A stretch of 64,000 nt of DNA from Pseudonocardia cypriaca (lineage in GTDB: Bacteria; Actinomycetota; Actinomycetes; Mycobacteriales; Pseudonocardiaceae), in the NCBI RefSeq assembly GCF_006717045.1, contig NZ_VFPH01000002.1, positions 558,001-622,000 of the forward strand, read 5' to 3'. The translations under genes were made by a program, and so were the position numbers. The notes beneath the pieces are model-generated. The model was not told the DNA's origin and searched no databases. It was given only the letters and a program-made list of their open reading frames with translations. Of this stretch, positions 31,900 through 41,162 are shown one piece after another; positions within the stretch are counted from its first letter, which is position 1, and each line of letters starts with the position of its first letter.

Positions 31900-32037
31900 C
31901 TTCGGTCGGCACGCGTCCGGGCCGTCCGCGGTGACGGGCCCGCGGGGCGTCAGGGGGGCGCGCCGTCGCAGCCGGGACGCGGATCACCGGCTGGGAACTG
32001 CGTTGGTGGGCGGCCGCGGCGCACCTACTGTCGGGCC

Positions 32038-32604
32038 ATGGCCAAGGTGTACGACGGGATCGACGCCCGGATGGCGGGGTGGATCGAGAAGCAGCCGCTG
32101 TTCTTCGTCGCCACAGCGCCGCTGGCCGCAGACGGGCTGGTGAACCTCTCACCCAAGGGCACGATGGGCACGTTCCGGGTGCTCGACGAACACACCTTCG
32201 CCTACCTGGACATGACCGGCAGCGGGGTGGAGACCATTGCCCACCTGCGGGAGAACGGGCGCATCTGCGTGATGTTCTGCGCCTTCGCGGGCCGCCCCAC
32301 CATCGTGCGGCTGCACGGCACCGGGCGTGCCGTGCTGGCGGACGACCCGGGCTACGAGGCGGAGCTCGCCCCGTTCGGGGAGGCGGCCGAGAGCAGGCGG
32401 CGGTACCTGCGGGGTGTGGTGCGCGTGAACGTGACCCGGGTGTCGGACTCGTGCGGGTACACCGTGCCGCGGATGGACCTCGTGACGGAACGCGAAGCGC
32501 TCGACGCGGTGTGGCGCAGCCGCGACGACGAGCGCATCGCGCGCTACCACGCGGAGCGCAACGCGACGAGCCTGGACGGGCTGCCGGGCCTCACGGCCGG
32601 GTGA
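32038..32604 (+). CDS. pyridoxamine 5'-phosphate oxidase-fold (PPOX) family protein
   Basis: This 188-residue protein has a flavin split-barrel fold: PLFFVATAPLAADGLVNLSP (about 20-39) and GTFRVLDEHTFAYLDMTGSG (about 42-61), then ETIAHLRENGRICVMFCAFA and PTIVRLHGTGRAVL. It is longer than F420-dependent PPOX proteins of the Rv1155 type and closer to the FMN-type enzymes described as pyridoxamine 5'-phosphate oxidase family proteins. Cofactor (FMN or F420) and substrate are unknown. It is a single gene between remnants. Confidence 0.85.
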   Translation: MAKVYDGIDARMAGWIEKQPLFFVATAPLAADGLVNLSPKGTMGTFRVLDEHTFAYLDMTGSGVETIAHLRENGRICVMFCAFAGRPTIVRLHGTGRAVLADDPGYEAELAPFGEAAESRRRYLRGVVRVNVTRVSDSCGYTVPRMDLVTEREALDAVWRSRDDERIARYHAERNATSLDGLPGLTAG

Positions 32605-32870
32605 GCTGCGCGGCTGTGCCTCCCTGTGGGCCGCCCGCCAGGCCGTCATCCGCAGCCGCTTCGTGTACTCGACGACCCCGCCGCCGGTGGCCGCGCGGAA
32701 CAGGGCCCTGGCGCACCGGTTCCGTGCGCTTCGGGCCGCCCGCCACCAGCATTCGCGGCCAGCTGGGCCAGCAGCGACCACCCGGCCCCCGCGGCCGAGA
32801 TCACGCTCACAAGCGTCTCGTCTCGCTCCGAGGACGCTCAGGTTCGAGCGCGCCGGCTCGATCCTCGGCG
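32605..32870. other. gap without a supportable gene
   Basis: No gene is recognised. A minus-strand frame includes VISAAGAGWSLLAQLAANAG, hydrophobic but without start or family match. The stretch, together with the adjacent gamma-glutamylcyclotransferase-like remnant, looks like decayed coding DNA. Confidence 0.3.
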
Positions 32871-33020
32871 TCAGCGGCGCCCCAGCCGCTCGTCGAAGAC
32901 GTAGACCCACGCCTGAGGTCCTGAGATGAGGGGCACCCGGATGCGGACGTAGTCATCCACCTCGTACCGGTCGGCCGCGTCTCCGTCCAAGCGGGCGACC
33001 GGCGCAACGCCGCGTCCTCG
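32871..33020 (-). pseudogene. C-terminal remnant of a gamma-glutamylcyclotransferase-like protein
   Basis: A minus-strand frame ending at 32871 reads ARLDGDAADRYEVDDYVRIR followed by VPLISGPQAWVYVFDERLG. This matches the C-terminal part of the GGCT/AIG2-like family (LDxxEG...YxRxxVxV...AWVYV). No N-terminal part or start codon is found upstream, where the frame runs into the divergent aldo/keto reductase promoter region. I read it as a truncated relic. Confidence 0.5.
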
Positions 33021-33105
33021 TGCTCGCGAGCGGCAGCGCGGGCCTACCCGCCGGCGGAGGTGCGGGCGCGGCTGCACGTGCGGGTGGCCGCCGTAGGCTC
33101 GCCGC

Positions 33106-34101
33106 ATGGACACCCCGATGGAGACGCGGAAGGCGCAGCGGCTCGGCCGTGAGGTCGGGGTCGTGGGGCTGGGCTGTTGGCAGCTCGGCGGCGACTGGGG
33201 CCGTGTGGAGGACGCCGACGCGCTCGCCCTGCTGCACGCCGCCGCCGACACCGGGGTCACGTTCCTCGACACCGCCGACGTGTACGGCGACGGGCGCAGT
33301 GAGGCCCTCGTCGGCCGGTTCCTGGGCGAGCGCGGGGACGACCGGCTCGTCGTGGCCACGAAGATGGGCCGCCGGGTCGAGCAGGTGCCGGAGAACTACA
33401 CGCGGGACAACTTCCGCGCCTGGAACGACCGCTCGCGCGCCAACCTCGGCCTCGACACGCTCGACCTGGTGCAGCTGCACTGCCCGCCCACCCCCGTCTA
33501 CTCCCGGGACGAGGTCTACGACGCGCTCGACGAGCTGGTGGCCGAGCAGCGCGTCGCGGCGTACGGCGTGAGCGTCGAGACCGCCGACGAGGCGCTCACC
33601 GCGATCGCCCGGCCGGGCGTGGCGAGTGTGCAGATCATCCTGAACGCGTTCCGCCAGAAGCCGCTCGAGCGCGTGCTGCCCGCGGCGGCCGCAGCGGGTG
33701 TCGCGATCATCGCGCGGGTGCCGCTGGCGTCCGGGCTGCTGTCCGGCCGCTACAGCGCCACCACCGAGTTCCCGCCCGACGACCACCGCACCTACAACCG
33801 CCACGGCGAGGCGTTCGACGTGGGCGAGACGTTCGCCGGCGTGCCGTTCGAGGTGGGTCTCGCGGCGGTGGAGCGGCTGCGGCCCCTGGTGCCCGCCGGC
33901 GCGACGATGGCCCAGTTCGCGCTGCGCTGGATCGTCGACCAGCCCCAGGTCACGGTCGTGATCCCGGGTGCCCGGTCGGCGGAGCAGGCCAGGGGCAACG
34001 CGGCCGTGGCCGACCTGCCCCCGCTCGGCGCCGAGGTGCACGCGGCCGTGCGCGCGGTCTACGACGAGCTGATCGGTCCGCACGTGCACGCACGCTGGTG
34101 A
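33106..34101 (+). CDS. aldo/keto reductase
   Basis: The protein has 331 residues in a TIM barrel. Residues about 18-28 are VVGLGCWQLGG; FLDTADVYGDGRSEALVGRF holds the catalytic Asp and Tyr, VVATKMG the catalytic Lys, and LDLVQLHCPP the His. The NADPH-binding C-terminal loop is VVIPGARSAEQARGNA. The usual start region TRxLGxxGxxVxxxGLG is shortened. It belongs to the large AKR group acting on sugars or ketones; the substrate is unknown. It is monocistronic, or first before the short ORF at 34116. Confidence 0.88.
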   Translation: MDTPMETRKAQRLGREVGVVGLGCWQLGGDWGRVEDADALALLHAAADTGVTFLDTADVYGDGRSEALVGRFLGERGDDRLVVATKMGRRVEQVPENYTRDNFRAWNDRSRANLGLDTLDLVQLHCPPTPVYSRDEVYDALDELVAEQRVAAYGVSVETADEALTAIARPGVASVQIILNAFRQKPLERVLPAAAAAGVAIIARVPLASGLLSGRYSATTEFPPDDHRTYNRHGEAFDVGETFAGVPFEVGLAAVERLRPLVPAGATMAQFALRWIVDQPQVTVVIPGARSAEQARGNAAVADLPPLGAEVHAAVRAVYDELIGPHVHARW

Positions 34102-34184
34102 CGGAGCACGCCGCCATGAGCGACCTGCGACGCACCTTCCGCGGCCGCAGGCCCTGAACGACCGTGCGCGGTACCGGCACCGCG

Positions 34185-34598
34185 TCAGGCGCGCAGCCGG
34201 CGGGCGACCGCGGGGATCACGATCGCGGCGGCCACCAGGTGCGTCGCCATCAGCAGGACCTTGGTGCCGGTGGCGGCGTCGGCGAGCACGTCCGGCACCA
34301 GGGACAGCACGGTCAACGCGATCGTGGTGCGGATCCAGGTGGTGCGCGGGTGCCGGGCGAACCGGCGCAGGCCCACGGCGATGAGCAGGCCGATGACCGA
34401 GAAGATGACGGTCAGCGTCGCGAACCCGGAAGCCGGGATCGACGCACCCGCGACGTCGAGGCTGATCCCCACCGCCGAACCGGCGACGGCGACGGCCGCG
34501 GTGGCGACCGCGGCGACGACGGTGGCGACGGCCCCGTCCCGCAGCAGCGATCCGACCGTCGGGACGGACGACGTGGTGGTGGCGATGGTGGCGGACAC
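34185..34598 (-). CDS. DUF6069-type membrane protein
   Basis: The protein has 137 residues with four hydrophobic helices (about 24-42, 57-76, 88-105 and 113-133), including ASGFATLTVIFSVIGLLIAV and the terminal block LLMATHLVAAAIVIPAVARR. The pattern is that of the actinobacterial DUF6069 family, usually found alone or near regulators. Function is unknown. GGAGGCCACC precedes the ATG. It diverges from the ROK regulator gene. Confidence 0.75.
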   Translation of the reverse strand: MSATIATTTSSVPTVGSLLRDGAVATVVAAVATAAVAVAGSAVGISLDVAGASIPASGFATLTVIFSVIGLLIAVGLRRFARHPRTTWIRTTIALTVLSLVPDVLADAATGTKVLLMATHLVAAAIVIPAVARRLRA

Positions 34599-34845
34599 GG
34601 TGGCCTCCGGTGGTGGGTCGACCGGCGCCGTGCCGGTCGCTCACCAGATCAGACCGGCGACCCGGCCGGAACTCATCGCAGCCCGACGGGACTCACCGGA
34701 GCCGCGGGTCCCGTTCGACCTGCGAGACTCTTCGCGTGCGCCCGCCACAGCCCATCGTCCTGACGGGAACCCGTGCTGGGATGGCCGGCATGCTGCGGCA
34801 CGGCGAGGCACCCGGCACCCGCGCGCGACACCGCCGGGGTGCGCC

Positions 34846-36084
34846 GTGACACAGGGCACGGGGCGGGACACGGTCAGCGTCCGCCGGCACAACCTGCGCA
34901 CCGTGCTGCGCCACCTGCACGTGCACGGACCGACCACCCGCACCCAGCTCGGGACGATCACCGGGCTGACCCGCAGCGCCGTCGGCGACCTGGTGGCCGA
35001 GCTGGCCGGGCGCGAGCTCGTGAGCGAGTCCGGGGTGGTCGCCGAGTTCGGCCGCGGTCGCGGCCGCCCCTCCCTCCTCGTCGCCCCCCGGGCCGACGTG
35101 GCGCGCGTGCTCGCCGTGGTGATCGGCGACGACGCGCTCCGCGCCGCATGGGTCGGGCTCGGCGGCGGTGTCGGCACCGTCGCCCAGGCGCCGCACCACT
35201 ACGTCCCCGGCGATCCCGGGCCCAGCCTCGACCAGCTGGCGACCCTGCTGCGCGAGCAGCTGGCCGACCCCGGACACCCGCCGCTCGCGATCGGGGTGGC
35301 CGTGCCGGGCCTGGTGCGGGCCACCGACGGCGCGGTCGCGCTCGCCCCGCGCCTCGGCTGGCGGGACCTGCGGCTCGTCGACGAGCTGCGCCGCCGGATC
35401 GACGTCGACGCGCCGCTGGTGACCGGCAACGACAGCAACCTCTCCGCGCTCGCCGAGCACCTGCGCGGGGCCGGTCGCGACCACGACCACATGATCTACC
35501 TGACCTGCGGGCTCGGCGTCGGCGGCGGCATCATCGTCCACGGCAGGCTGCTCGAGGGCGGGCACCCCGGCTACGCGGGCGAGGTCGGCCACATGGTGAT
35601 CGGGGGCGGCTCCGGCCCCTGCTACTGCGGGGGTCACGGCTGCTGGGAGACCGAGGTCGCCGCCGACGCCCTGTTCCGGCACGCCGGGATGACGGTGCCG
35701 GACGGGCCTACCCGCAAGGCCGCCCTCTCGCAGCTGGTGGCGCGGTCGGAGCAGGGCGACCCCGAGGCCCGGGCGGCGCTCACCGCCCCGCTCCCGGCCT
35801 TCGCGGCCGGCATCGCCACCCTCGTCTCGCTGTTCAACCCCGGCCGGATCATCCTCGACGGCGTGTTCGCCCATCTGCTGCGGCACGCCGGGCCGGAGCT
35901 GCGCGACGCCGTCGCGCACCTCCGCCCGGCCCTGTCGAACGGCCCGGTCGACCTGGTCCCCGCGGAGCTGGGTGCGCAGGGTCCGCTGCTGGGCGCCGCC
36001 GAGGCGGCCGTCGACGCCTTCCTCGCCGGCCTCCGGACCGGGTCGGCGGACGCGCCTGCCGCCGCCCGGGGAGCCGCCCGCTGA
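34846..36084 (+). CDS. ROK-family transcriptional regulator
   Basis: This 412-residue protein has an N-terminal winged HTH (about 9-62: HNLRTVLRHLHVHGPTTRTQ, LGTITGLTRSAVGDLVAELA) and a C-terminal sugar-kinase-like ROK domain with LTCGLGVGGGIIVHGRLLEG (about 217-236), GEVGHMVI and the zinc motif CYCGGHGCWETEV at about 259-271. ROK repressors bind sugars and control sugar catabolic genes. GTG 34846 is chosen as start because the HTH begins directly after it. Six bases separate its stop from the end of the convergent sugar-dehydrogenase cluster, which it plausibly controls. Confidence 0.88.
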   Translation: MTQGTGRDTVSVRRHNLRTVLRHLHVHGPTTRTQLGTITGLTRSAVGDLVAELAGRELVSESGVVAEFGRGRGRPSLLVAPRADVARVLAVVIGDDALRAAWVGLGGGVGTVAQAPHHYVPGDPGPSLDQLATLLREQLADPGHPPLAIGVAVPGLVRATDGAVALAPRLGWRDLRLVDELRRRIDVDAPLVTGNDSNLSALAEHLRGAGRDHDHMIYLTCGLGVGGGIIVHGRLLEGGHPGYAGEVGHMVIGGGSGPCYCGGHGCWETEVAADALFRHAGMTVPDGPTRKAALSQLVARSEQGDPEARAALTAPLPAFAAGIATLVSLFNPGRIILDGVFAHLLRHAGPELRDAVAHLRPALSNGPVDLVPAELGAQGPLLGAAEAAVDAFLAGLRTGSADAPAAARGAAR

Positions 36085-36090
36085 CGCCCG

Positions 36091-37122
36091 TCACGAGGTG
36101 AAGCGGATGACCGCCTTGATCCGGTCGAGCCCCGTGTCGAACGCCGCTCGCCAGTCCTCGAGGGGCACGCGGTCGGTCAGCAGGCCGTCGAGCCACTCCC
36201 GATCCGCTCGGCGGAGCGCGGTGTGCGCCGCGTCGAAGTGCCGGCGGTTGGAGTTGACGGTGCCCAGGACCGTCCGGTTCCCGGAGATCAGCAGGCGCGC
36301 CAGGTCGGCCAGCTCCAGCGCTCCCGCGGAGCGGGCGTCACCGACACCGACGAGGCAGGCGGCCCCGGCAGGAGCGGTGCGGTCGATGGCCTCGGCGACG
36401 AGCGCACCGCTGCACTCCACGACGGCGTCGAACGCGCCGACGAGGGACTCGGTCGACGAGTGGTAGGTGGCACCGATCCCGGCGACCTGCCGCGGCTTGG
36501 GGCCGTGTGCCACCCGGTCCACGACGTGGACGTCCAGGCCGCGTTGCGTCCCGAGGAGGGCGGCGAGGAGACCGATCGGGCCGGCCCCCAGCACGAGGGC
36601 CCGCCGCAGCGGCCGGCGCACCGCGTGGTCGAGCTGCTCCCAGGCCTTGGCGACCACGCTGGCGGGCTCGAGCAGCACGCCGGCGAGCCCCAGGTCGGGG
36701 CTCACCCGCACGGCGTACTCCGGCTCGAGCCGGAACCGCTCGGAGCCGAACCCGTCGCGGCCGAGGATGCCGCGCTCGGTGAAGCGCCCGTTCTCGCACA
36801 GGTCGGACCGGCCCACGGCGCAGAACGCGCACGGGACCGGGTCGGGGTGCCGCACGAGACCCACCACGAGGTCACCGGGGACGACGCCGCATCCGGCCGG
36901 AGCATCCAGGACCCGGCCCAGTGACTCGTGACCGAGGACCAGCCCGGCGCGGCCGGGCGGTGCCAGCCGCGGCCCCCTCGCGACGATCTCCCGGTCGGTC
37001 CCGCACACGCCCAGGGCGAGCGCCTCGACCAGGAGCGCCCCGTCCTCCGGCGCGGGCTCCGGGACGTCGTCGAGCACGAGCGTGCCGCCGTCGGCGCCCG
37101 GATGGACGCAGAGCGCCCGCAT
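36091..37122 (-). CDS. glucose 1-dehydrogenase-like zinc alcohol dehydrogenase
   Basis: This 343-residue MDR enzyme has catalytic-zinc ligands in ALGVCGTDREIVARG (about 36-50) and LVLGHESLGRVLD (about 61-73), structural-zinc cysteines in CAFCAVGRSDLC (about 97-108), and the nucleotide fold ALVLGAGPIGLLAALLGTQR (about 174-193). The C-terminal part with TVLGTVNSNRRHFDAAHTAL matches the glucose-dehydrogenase C-terminal domain, which points to an aldose as substrate. The ATG at 37122 is 10 bases after the upstream aldo/keto reductase stop. It is the last gene of the minus-strand sugar cluster. Confidence 0.88.
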   Translation of the reverse strand: MRALCVHPGADGGTLVLDDVPEPAPEDGALLVEALALGVCGTDREIVARGPRLAPPGRAGLVLGHESLGRVLDAPAGCGVVPGDLVVGLVRHPDPVPCAFCAVGRSDLCENGRFTERGILGRDGFGSERFRLEPEYAVRVSPDLGLAGVLLEPASVVAKAWEQLDHAVRRPLRRALVLGAGPIGLLAALLGTQRGLDVHVVDRVAHGPKPRQVAGIGATYHSSTESLVGAFDAVVECSGALVAEAIDRTAPAGAACLVGVGDARSAGALELADLARLLISGNRTVLGTVNSNRRHFDAAHTALRRADREWLDGLLTDRVPLEDWRAAFDTGLDRIKAVIRFTS

Positions 37123-37132
37123 CACCCGCGGT

Positions 37133-38176
37133 TCAGAGGCCGGAGTCCGCGAGCGTGTAGCGCAGGCGGGGCCGGTTCATCTTCAGCTGGTGCCAGTAGG
37201 GGTACGGCAGCGGCCGGGCGCTGACCCGGTCCAGCAGCGCCACCTCCTCGGCGGTGAGCTCCCAGGACGCGGCGTCGAGGTTGTCCGACAGCTGCTCGGT
37301 GGTGCGGGCCCCGATGATCACCGACGTGACGCCGGGACGGCGCAGCAACCAGTTGATCGCGACCTGCGCGATGCTGACCCCGCGCTCGCGGGCGATCCCG
37401 TCGAGCGCCTCGACGACGTCGAAGCCCTGCTCGGCGTCCATGGTCCCGGTGTCGCCCGTGGTCTCGCGCCGGCTGCCCGCGGGCGGTGCCTCGCCGCGGC
37501 GCTGCTTGCCGGTGAGGAAGCCGCCGGACAGCGGGCTCCAGACGAGCACGCCGACGCCCTGGTCCTGAGCGGCCGGCAGCAGCTCGTGCTCCAGCTCGCG
37601 GCCGACCAGGCTGTAGTAGGCCTGCAGCGAGACGTACCGCTCGAACCCGCGCCGCTCGGACACCGACAGCGCCTTCACCAGGTGCCACGCCGAGTAGTTC
37701 GAGCAGCCGATGTAGCGGACCTTCCCCTGGCGCACGAGGTCGTCGAGGGCGCGGAGCGTCTCCTCCATCGTCGTGCGCTCGTCGACGGAGTGCACCTGGT
37801 ACAGGTCGATGTGGTCGGTGCCGAGCCGCCGCAGGCTCGCCTCGCACGCCGCGATGATGTGGTGGCGGGACTGCCCCCGGTCGTTCGGGCCATCGCCCAT
37901 CGGGCCGTTGAGCTTGGTGGCCACGAGGACGTCATGGCGCCGCTTGCCGAGCGCCTGTCCGAGGATCTCCTCCGACAGCCCCTGCGAGTAGACGTCGGCG
38001 GTGTCGAAGAAGTCCACGCCGCGCTCGAGGCACATGTCGACCATGCGCGTCGCCTCGTCGACCTGCACCTTTCCCATCGGCGCGTGCCGGCCGGCACCGC
38101 CGAAGGTCATCGTCCCCATGGTCAGCACGGGCACCTGCAGGCCGCTGGCGCCCAGGAACCTGGTCTCGATGGTCAT
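37133..38176 (-). CDS. aldo/keto reductase (YhdN/general stress 69-like)
   Basis: The protein has 347 residues and contains TRFLGASGLQVPVLTMGTMT (residues 5-24), VDFFDTADVYSQGLSEEILG with Asp/Tyr, DVLVATKLNG (Lys), HIDLYQVHSVDERT (His), KVRYIGCSNYSAWHLVKALS, and the cofactor loop SVIIGARTTEQLSDNLDA. It is the AKR11/12-like type. The start overlaps the stop of the lactonase gene by one base within an ATGA. Together with the dehydrogenases around it, it probably acts on an aldose or ketose. Confidence 0.88.
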   Translation of the reverse strand: MTIETRFLGASGLQVPVLTMGTMTFGGAGRHAPMGKVQVDEATRMVDMCLERGVDFFDTADVYSQGLSEEILGQALGKRRHDVLVATKLNGPMGDGPNDRGQSRHHIIAACEASLRRLGTDHIDLYQVHSVDERTTMEETLRALDDLVRQGKVRYIGCSNYSAWHLVKALSVSERRGFERYVSLQAYYSLVGRELEHELLPAAQDQGVGVLVWSPLSGGFLTGKQRRGEAPPAGSRRETTGDTGTMDAEQGFDVVEALDGIARERGVSIAQVAINWLLRRPGVTSVIIGARTTEQLSDNLDAASWELTAEEVALLDRVSARPLPYPYWHQLKMNRPRLRYTLADSGL

Positions 38177-39033
38177 CAGGCCACTCCTGTTCGTCCCGCC
38201 CGCAAGGGGCGGAGCCCGATCGGCCGAGCCCTGCTCGGCACGATCACGGTCAGTTCGGGGTGATCTCGTTCGGTCAGCGCCACTGCGCGCGAGGGATGGC
38301 CCGAGTTGCGCTCGAACATGTCCCAGTGCATCGGGACGAGCACCTCGGCTCCCGCGCCCACGGCCAGCCCGACCGCCTCCTCGGCGGACATGTTGCCGAC
38401 GATGCCGCGGGCCTCCCGCTCGGCGTCGCGGCCGTTGACCGGCAGCAGCACGACGTGCGCCTCCAGCCGGGCGAGCTCCTCGGCCAGTCCGGGGTAGGCC
38501 AGGCAGTCGCCGGAGTGGTAGACCCGCGTGCCGGCGAGATCGACGACGTAGCCGAGGAAGCGCACCAGCCCGCCCGACAGCTCGGCGCCGGTGCCGTACG
38601 CATCGGTCATGTCCACGCCGTGGTGGGCCGGCAGCGGGTCGACCCGCACCGACCCGATCGTGAGCGGCCGCCCGGGCTGGGCCGGTTCGATCAGCTCCCG
38701 GCGGATCCCGAGGGACGCGACCCGGTCGACCACCGGCTCCGGCACCACCCACCGGGCCGTCGAGTCGGCCTCCGCGAACGCCTCGGCCACGTGGACGTCG
38801 AGGTGGTCGCCGTGCTCGTGCGTCACCAGCACCGCATCGACCCCGGCGGCGTCAGCGGCGGGGAACGGCGGCGGGAACCGGCGGTCCCCGGACGGGACCA
38901 GGTAAGGGTCGACCAGCAGGGTCGTCCCGCCGCCCCGCAGCAGGAAGCCCGCCTGCCCCAGCCACCACACCAGCACCTCGCCATCGCCGAGCGGCACGCC
39001 GGCCGCCTCGGCGAACGACCAGGGCTCACTCAT
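38176..39033 (-). CDS. UlaG-like metallo-beta-lactamase fold hydrolase (putative lactonase)
   Basis: This 285-residue MBL-fold protein has LVWWLGQAGFLLRGGGTTLL (about 21-40) and LVDPYLVPSGDRRFPPPF, the metal motif HEHGDHLDVH near residue 69-78, PAHHGVDMTD (third His) and YHSGDCLAY (Asp), with PMHWDMFERNSGHP near the end. These blocks match UlaG, the L-ascorbate-6-phosphate lactonase, and its sugar-lactone relatives. The start overlaps the upstream aldo/keto reductase (ATGA at 39030-39033) and its stop overlaps the next start, so the three genes form a coupled unit. Confidence 0.85.
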   Translation of the reverse strand: MSEPWSFAEAAGVPLGDGEVLVWWLGQAGFLLRGGGTTLLVDPYLVPSGDRRFPPPFPAADAAGVDAVLVTHEHGDHLDVHVAEAFAEADSTARWVVPEPVVDRVASLGIRRELIEPAQPGRPLTIGSVRVDPLPAHHGVDMTDAYGTGAELSGGLVRFLGYVVDLAGTRVYHSGDCLAYPGLAEELARLEAHVVLLPVNGRDAEREARGIVGNMSAEEAVGLAVGAGAEVLVPMHWDMFERNSGHPSRAVALTERDHPELTVIVPSRARPIGLRPLRAGRTGVA

Positions 39034-40055
39034 GCCGGCGTGGGAGCAGCCGGCGCCACGAGACCCTGGTCGCGCAGCGCCGCCCACAGCTCGGCGGGGA
39101 CGTCGTGGTCGAACGCCGCGAGGCACGACTGCGCCTCACCGGCGTCCTTCACCCCGGCGATCACGGCTGCGACGGCCGGGTGCCCGAGCGGGAACTGCAC
39201 CGCGGCCGCGGCGAGCGGCACGTCGAACGACGCGCACACCTCCTGCAGCCGGCGGGCCCGCTCCAGCTCCTCCGCGGCCGCCTCCCGGTAGTAGTAGGTG
39301 GCGCCCGGCGCGGGTCCGGTGGCCAGGATCCCCGAGGCGAACACCTGGCCGATCACGACGCCGACGCCGCGCTCGGCGCAGCGGTCCAGCTCCGCGAGCC
39401 CGCCCTGCTCCATCAGCGTGTACGGGCCGGCGACGAGGAACAGGTCCGGGTCGAACAGGTCCAGCCAGTGCGACACGAGCCCGATCTCGTTGATCCCGAA
39501 GCCGACGCCGCGGATCACGCCCTGCGCCTTGAGGTCCTGCAGCGCCGCCCAGCCCGACCGCAGCAGGTCGGCGCTGTGCGCGTCCATCCGGGCCTGCGGA
39601 CCGAGGTGCACCAGGTCGAGGTCGTGCACGAGCACGAGGTCGATCGCCGAGACGCCCAGCCGCTGGAGCGAGTCCTCGATCGAGCGCAGGACGCCGTCGC
39701 GGCTGTAGTCGTAGTGCACCTCCCACGTGGCCGGGTCGCCGATCGCGGTCCGCTCCGCCGGCCGACGAGCGGCGCGGGAGGGACGGATCAGGCGCCCTAC
39801 CTTCGTCGAGAGCACGAACCGCTCCGCGCACCGCCCGCCGAGGAAGCGGCCCAGCCGCTGCTCGCTGATCCCCCGCCCGTAGAACGGGGCGGTGTCGAAG
39901 TAGCGCACCCCGCCGGCCCAGGACGCGTCGAGGGCGGCCGCCGCGTCGTCCTCGGGGTACTGGGAACGGGGCAGCTTGAGCGCGCCGCCGCCGAACCCGA
40001 GCTGGGTGACCTCGACCCCCGTGCGTCCGACCTCCCGGGTCGCTGCCGGCTTCAT
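39030..40055 (-). CDS. aldo/keto reductase, L-fucose/D-threo-aldose dehydrogenase-like
   Basis: The protein has 341 residues. It contains GRTGVEVTQLGFGGGALKLP (residues about 10-29), VRYFDTAPFYGRGISEQRLG, RFVLSTKVGRL (Lys), the family insert YDYSRDGVLRSIEDSLQRLG, and IDLVLVHDLD (His). The DYSRDGVLRS block is diagnostic of the group that includes L-fucose dehydrogenase, D-threo-aldose 1-dehydrogenase and pyridoxal 4-dehydrogenase. It therefore probably oxidises an aldose to a lactone, which the adjacent UlaG-like protein could open. Confidence 0.88.
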   Translation of the reverse strand: MKPAATREVGRTGVEVTQLGFGGGALKLPRSQYPEDDAAAALDASWAGGVRYFDTAPFYGRGISEQRLGRFLGGRCAERFVLSTKVGRLIRPSRAARRPAERTAIGDPATWEVHYDYSRDGVLRSIEDSLQRLGVSAIDLVLVHDLDLVHLGPQARMDAHSADLLRSGWAALQDLKAQGVIRGVGFGINEIGLVSHWLDLFDPDLFLVAGPYTLMEQGGLAELDRCAERGVGVVIGQVFASGILATGPAPGATYYYREAAAEELERARRLQEVCASFDVPLAAAAVQFPLGHPAVAAVIAGVKDAGEAQSCLAAFDHDVPAELWAALRDQGLVAPAAPTPA

Positions 40056-40077
40056 GCGCCTCCCTCCACCGATCGCC

Positions 40078-41028
40078 TCACGGGACCGGTGTCGTGGCCT
40101 GGCCCGTCGAGAACCAGGACCGGATGTTGTCGATCATGCACTGGTCCATGTCGGCCCGGGTCTCGACCGTGTTGCTGGCGATGTGCGGGGTCAGCACGAC
40201 GTTCTCGGCCTCGACCAGCGCCTGCGGCACGTTCGGCTCGTCGTCGAACACGTCGAGCCCCGCCCCGCCGATCGCCCCGCTCACCACCGCGTCGACCAGC
40301 GCCGCCTCGTCGACGAGCCAGCCGCGCGCGATGTTGACGAACACGCCCTCCGGGCCGAGCGCGGCGAGCACGTCGGCGTCGACGAGGTGGCGCTGCCCCG
40401 GGCCACCGGCCGCGCAGAGGAACAGGAAATCCGACTCGCGCGCGAGCTCGAGCCCCGTGCGGTGGAGCGGGTAGTCGACGTCGGGCGCCGGGCGCGGGTC
40501 GTAGTAGGCGATCCGCATGTCGAACGCCTCCAGGCGCTTGGCGAGCATCCGGCCGATCCGGCCCAGCCCGAGGATCCCGGCGCGCTTGCCGGAGAACCGC
40601 CTGCCCGCCCCGGCGTGCCCACCGGCGGCCCACCCGCCCGCGCGCACCCAGCGGTCCCCGCTGGTGATCCGGCGCGAGACGTCCATCGCCAGCGCCACAG
40701 CGGTGTCGGCCACGTCCTCGTAGAGCACGGGCGTGGTCGTGACCACGATCCCGCGCTCGCGGGCCGTGCTGAGGTCGGTGCGCTCCAACCCGACGCCGAA
40801 CAGGGCGACGATCTCCAGCTTCGGCAGCGCCTCCATCACCTCGGCCGAGAGCCCGACCATCGGGTTGGACAGCGCGCCGCGGACCCGCTCCGCCGCCGGA
40901 CCCAGCGCAGCCGCGACGTCGTCCCCGGGCGCCACCTCGTGCAGCGTGAACTCGGCGCCGAGCGCCTCGATCACCGCCGGTCGCTGCCGTCCGATCACGG
41001 CGAGCTCGACGCGTTCGGTCGTGGTCAT
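40078..41028 (-). CDS. D-isomer-specific 2-hydroxyacid dehydrogenase
   Basis: The protein has 316 residues. The nucleotide motif is GILGLGRIGRMLAKRLEAFD (about 149-168), substrate Arg/Glu residues lie in FVNIARGWLVDEAALVDAVV and GLDVFDDEPNVPQALVEAEN, and the catalytic His in TPHIASNTVETR. Early residues contain ALFGVGLERTDL. It resembles glyoxylate/hydroxypyruvate reductases (GhrB/VanH superfamily) and fits downstream handling of a sugar acid. GAGGAGGTACC precedes the ATG at 41028. It lies 22 bases upstream of the aldo/keto reductase start. Confidence 0.9.
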   Translation of the reverse strand: MTTTERVELAVIGRQRPAVIEALGAEFTLHEVAPGDDVAAALGPAAERVRGALSNPMVGLSAEVMEALPKLEIVALFGVGLERTDLSTARERGIVVTTTPVLYEDVADTAVALAMDVSRRITSGDRWVRAGGWAAGGHAGAGRRFSGKRAGILGLGRIGRMLAKRLEAFDMRIAYYDPRPAPDVDYPLHRTGLELARESDFLFLCAAGGPGQRHLVDADVLAALGPEGVFVNIARGWLVDEAALVDAVVSGAIGGAGLDVFDDEPNVPQALVEAENVVLTPHIASNTVETRADMDQCMIDNIRSWFSTGQATTPVP

Positions 41029-41162
41029 CGGTACCTCCTCGATCGCCAGCCGTCCTGCATCAGGCGTACTGCTCCCTTCGACCCGACCCGGACCTCCCGG
41101 CCGCCCTGCCAATGACCTCTCTCCCCTGCTGCTCGTGAGCGGTTCGGAGATGGCCTGGCGGC

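Noticed and set aside
34116..34157. 13-residue ORF after the aldo/keto reductase
   Set aside because: It is too short and Arg-rich, with no convincing ribosome binding site.
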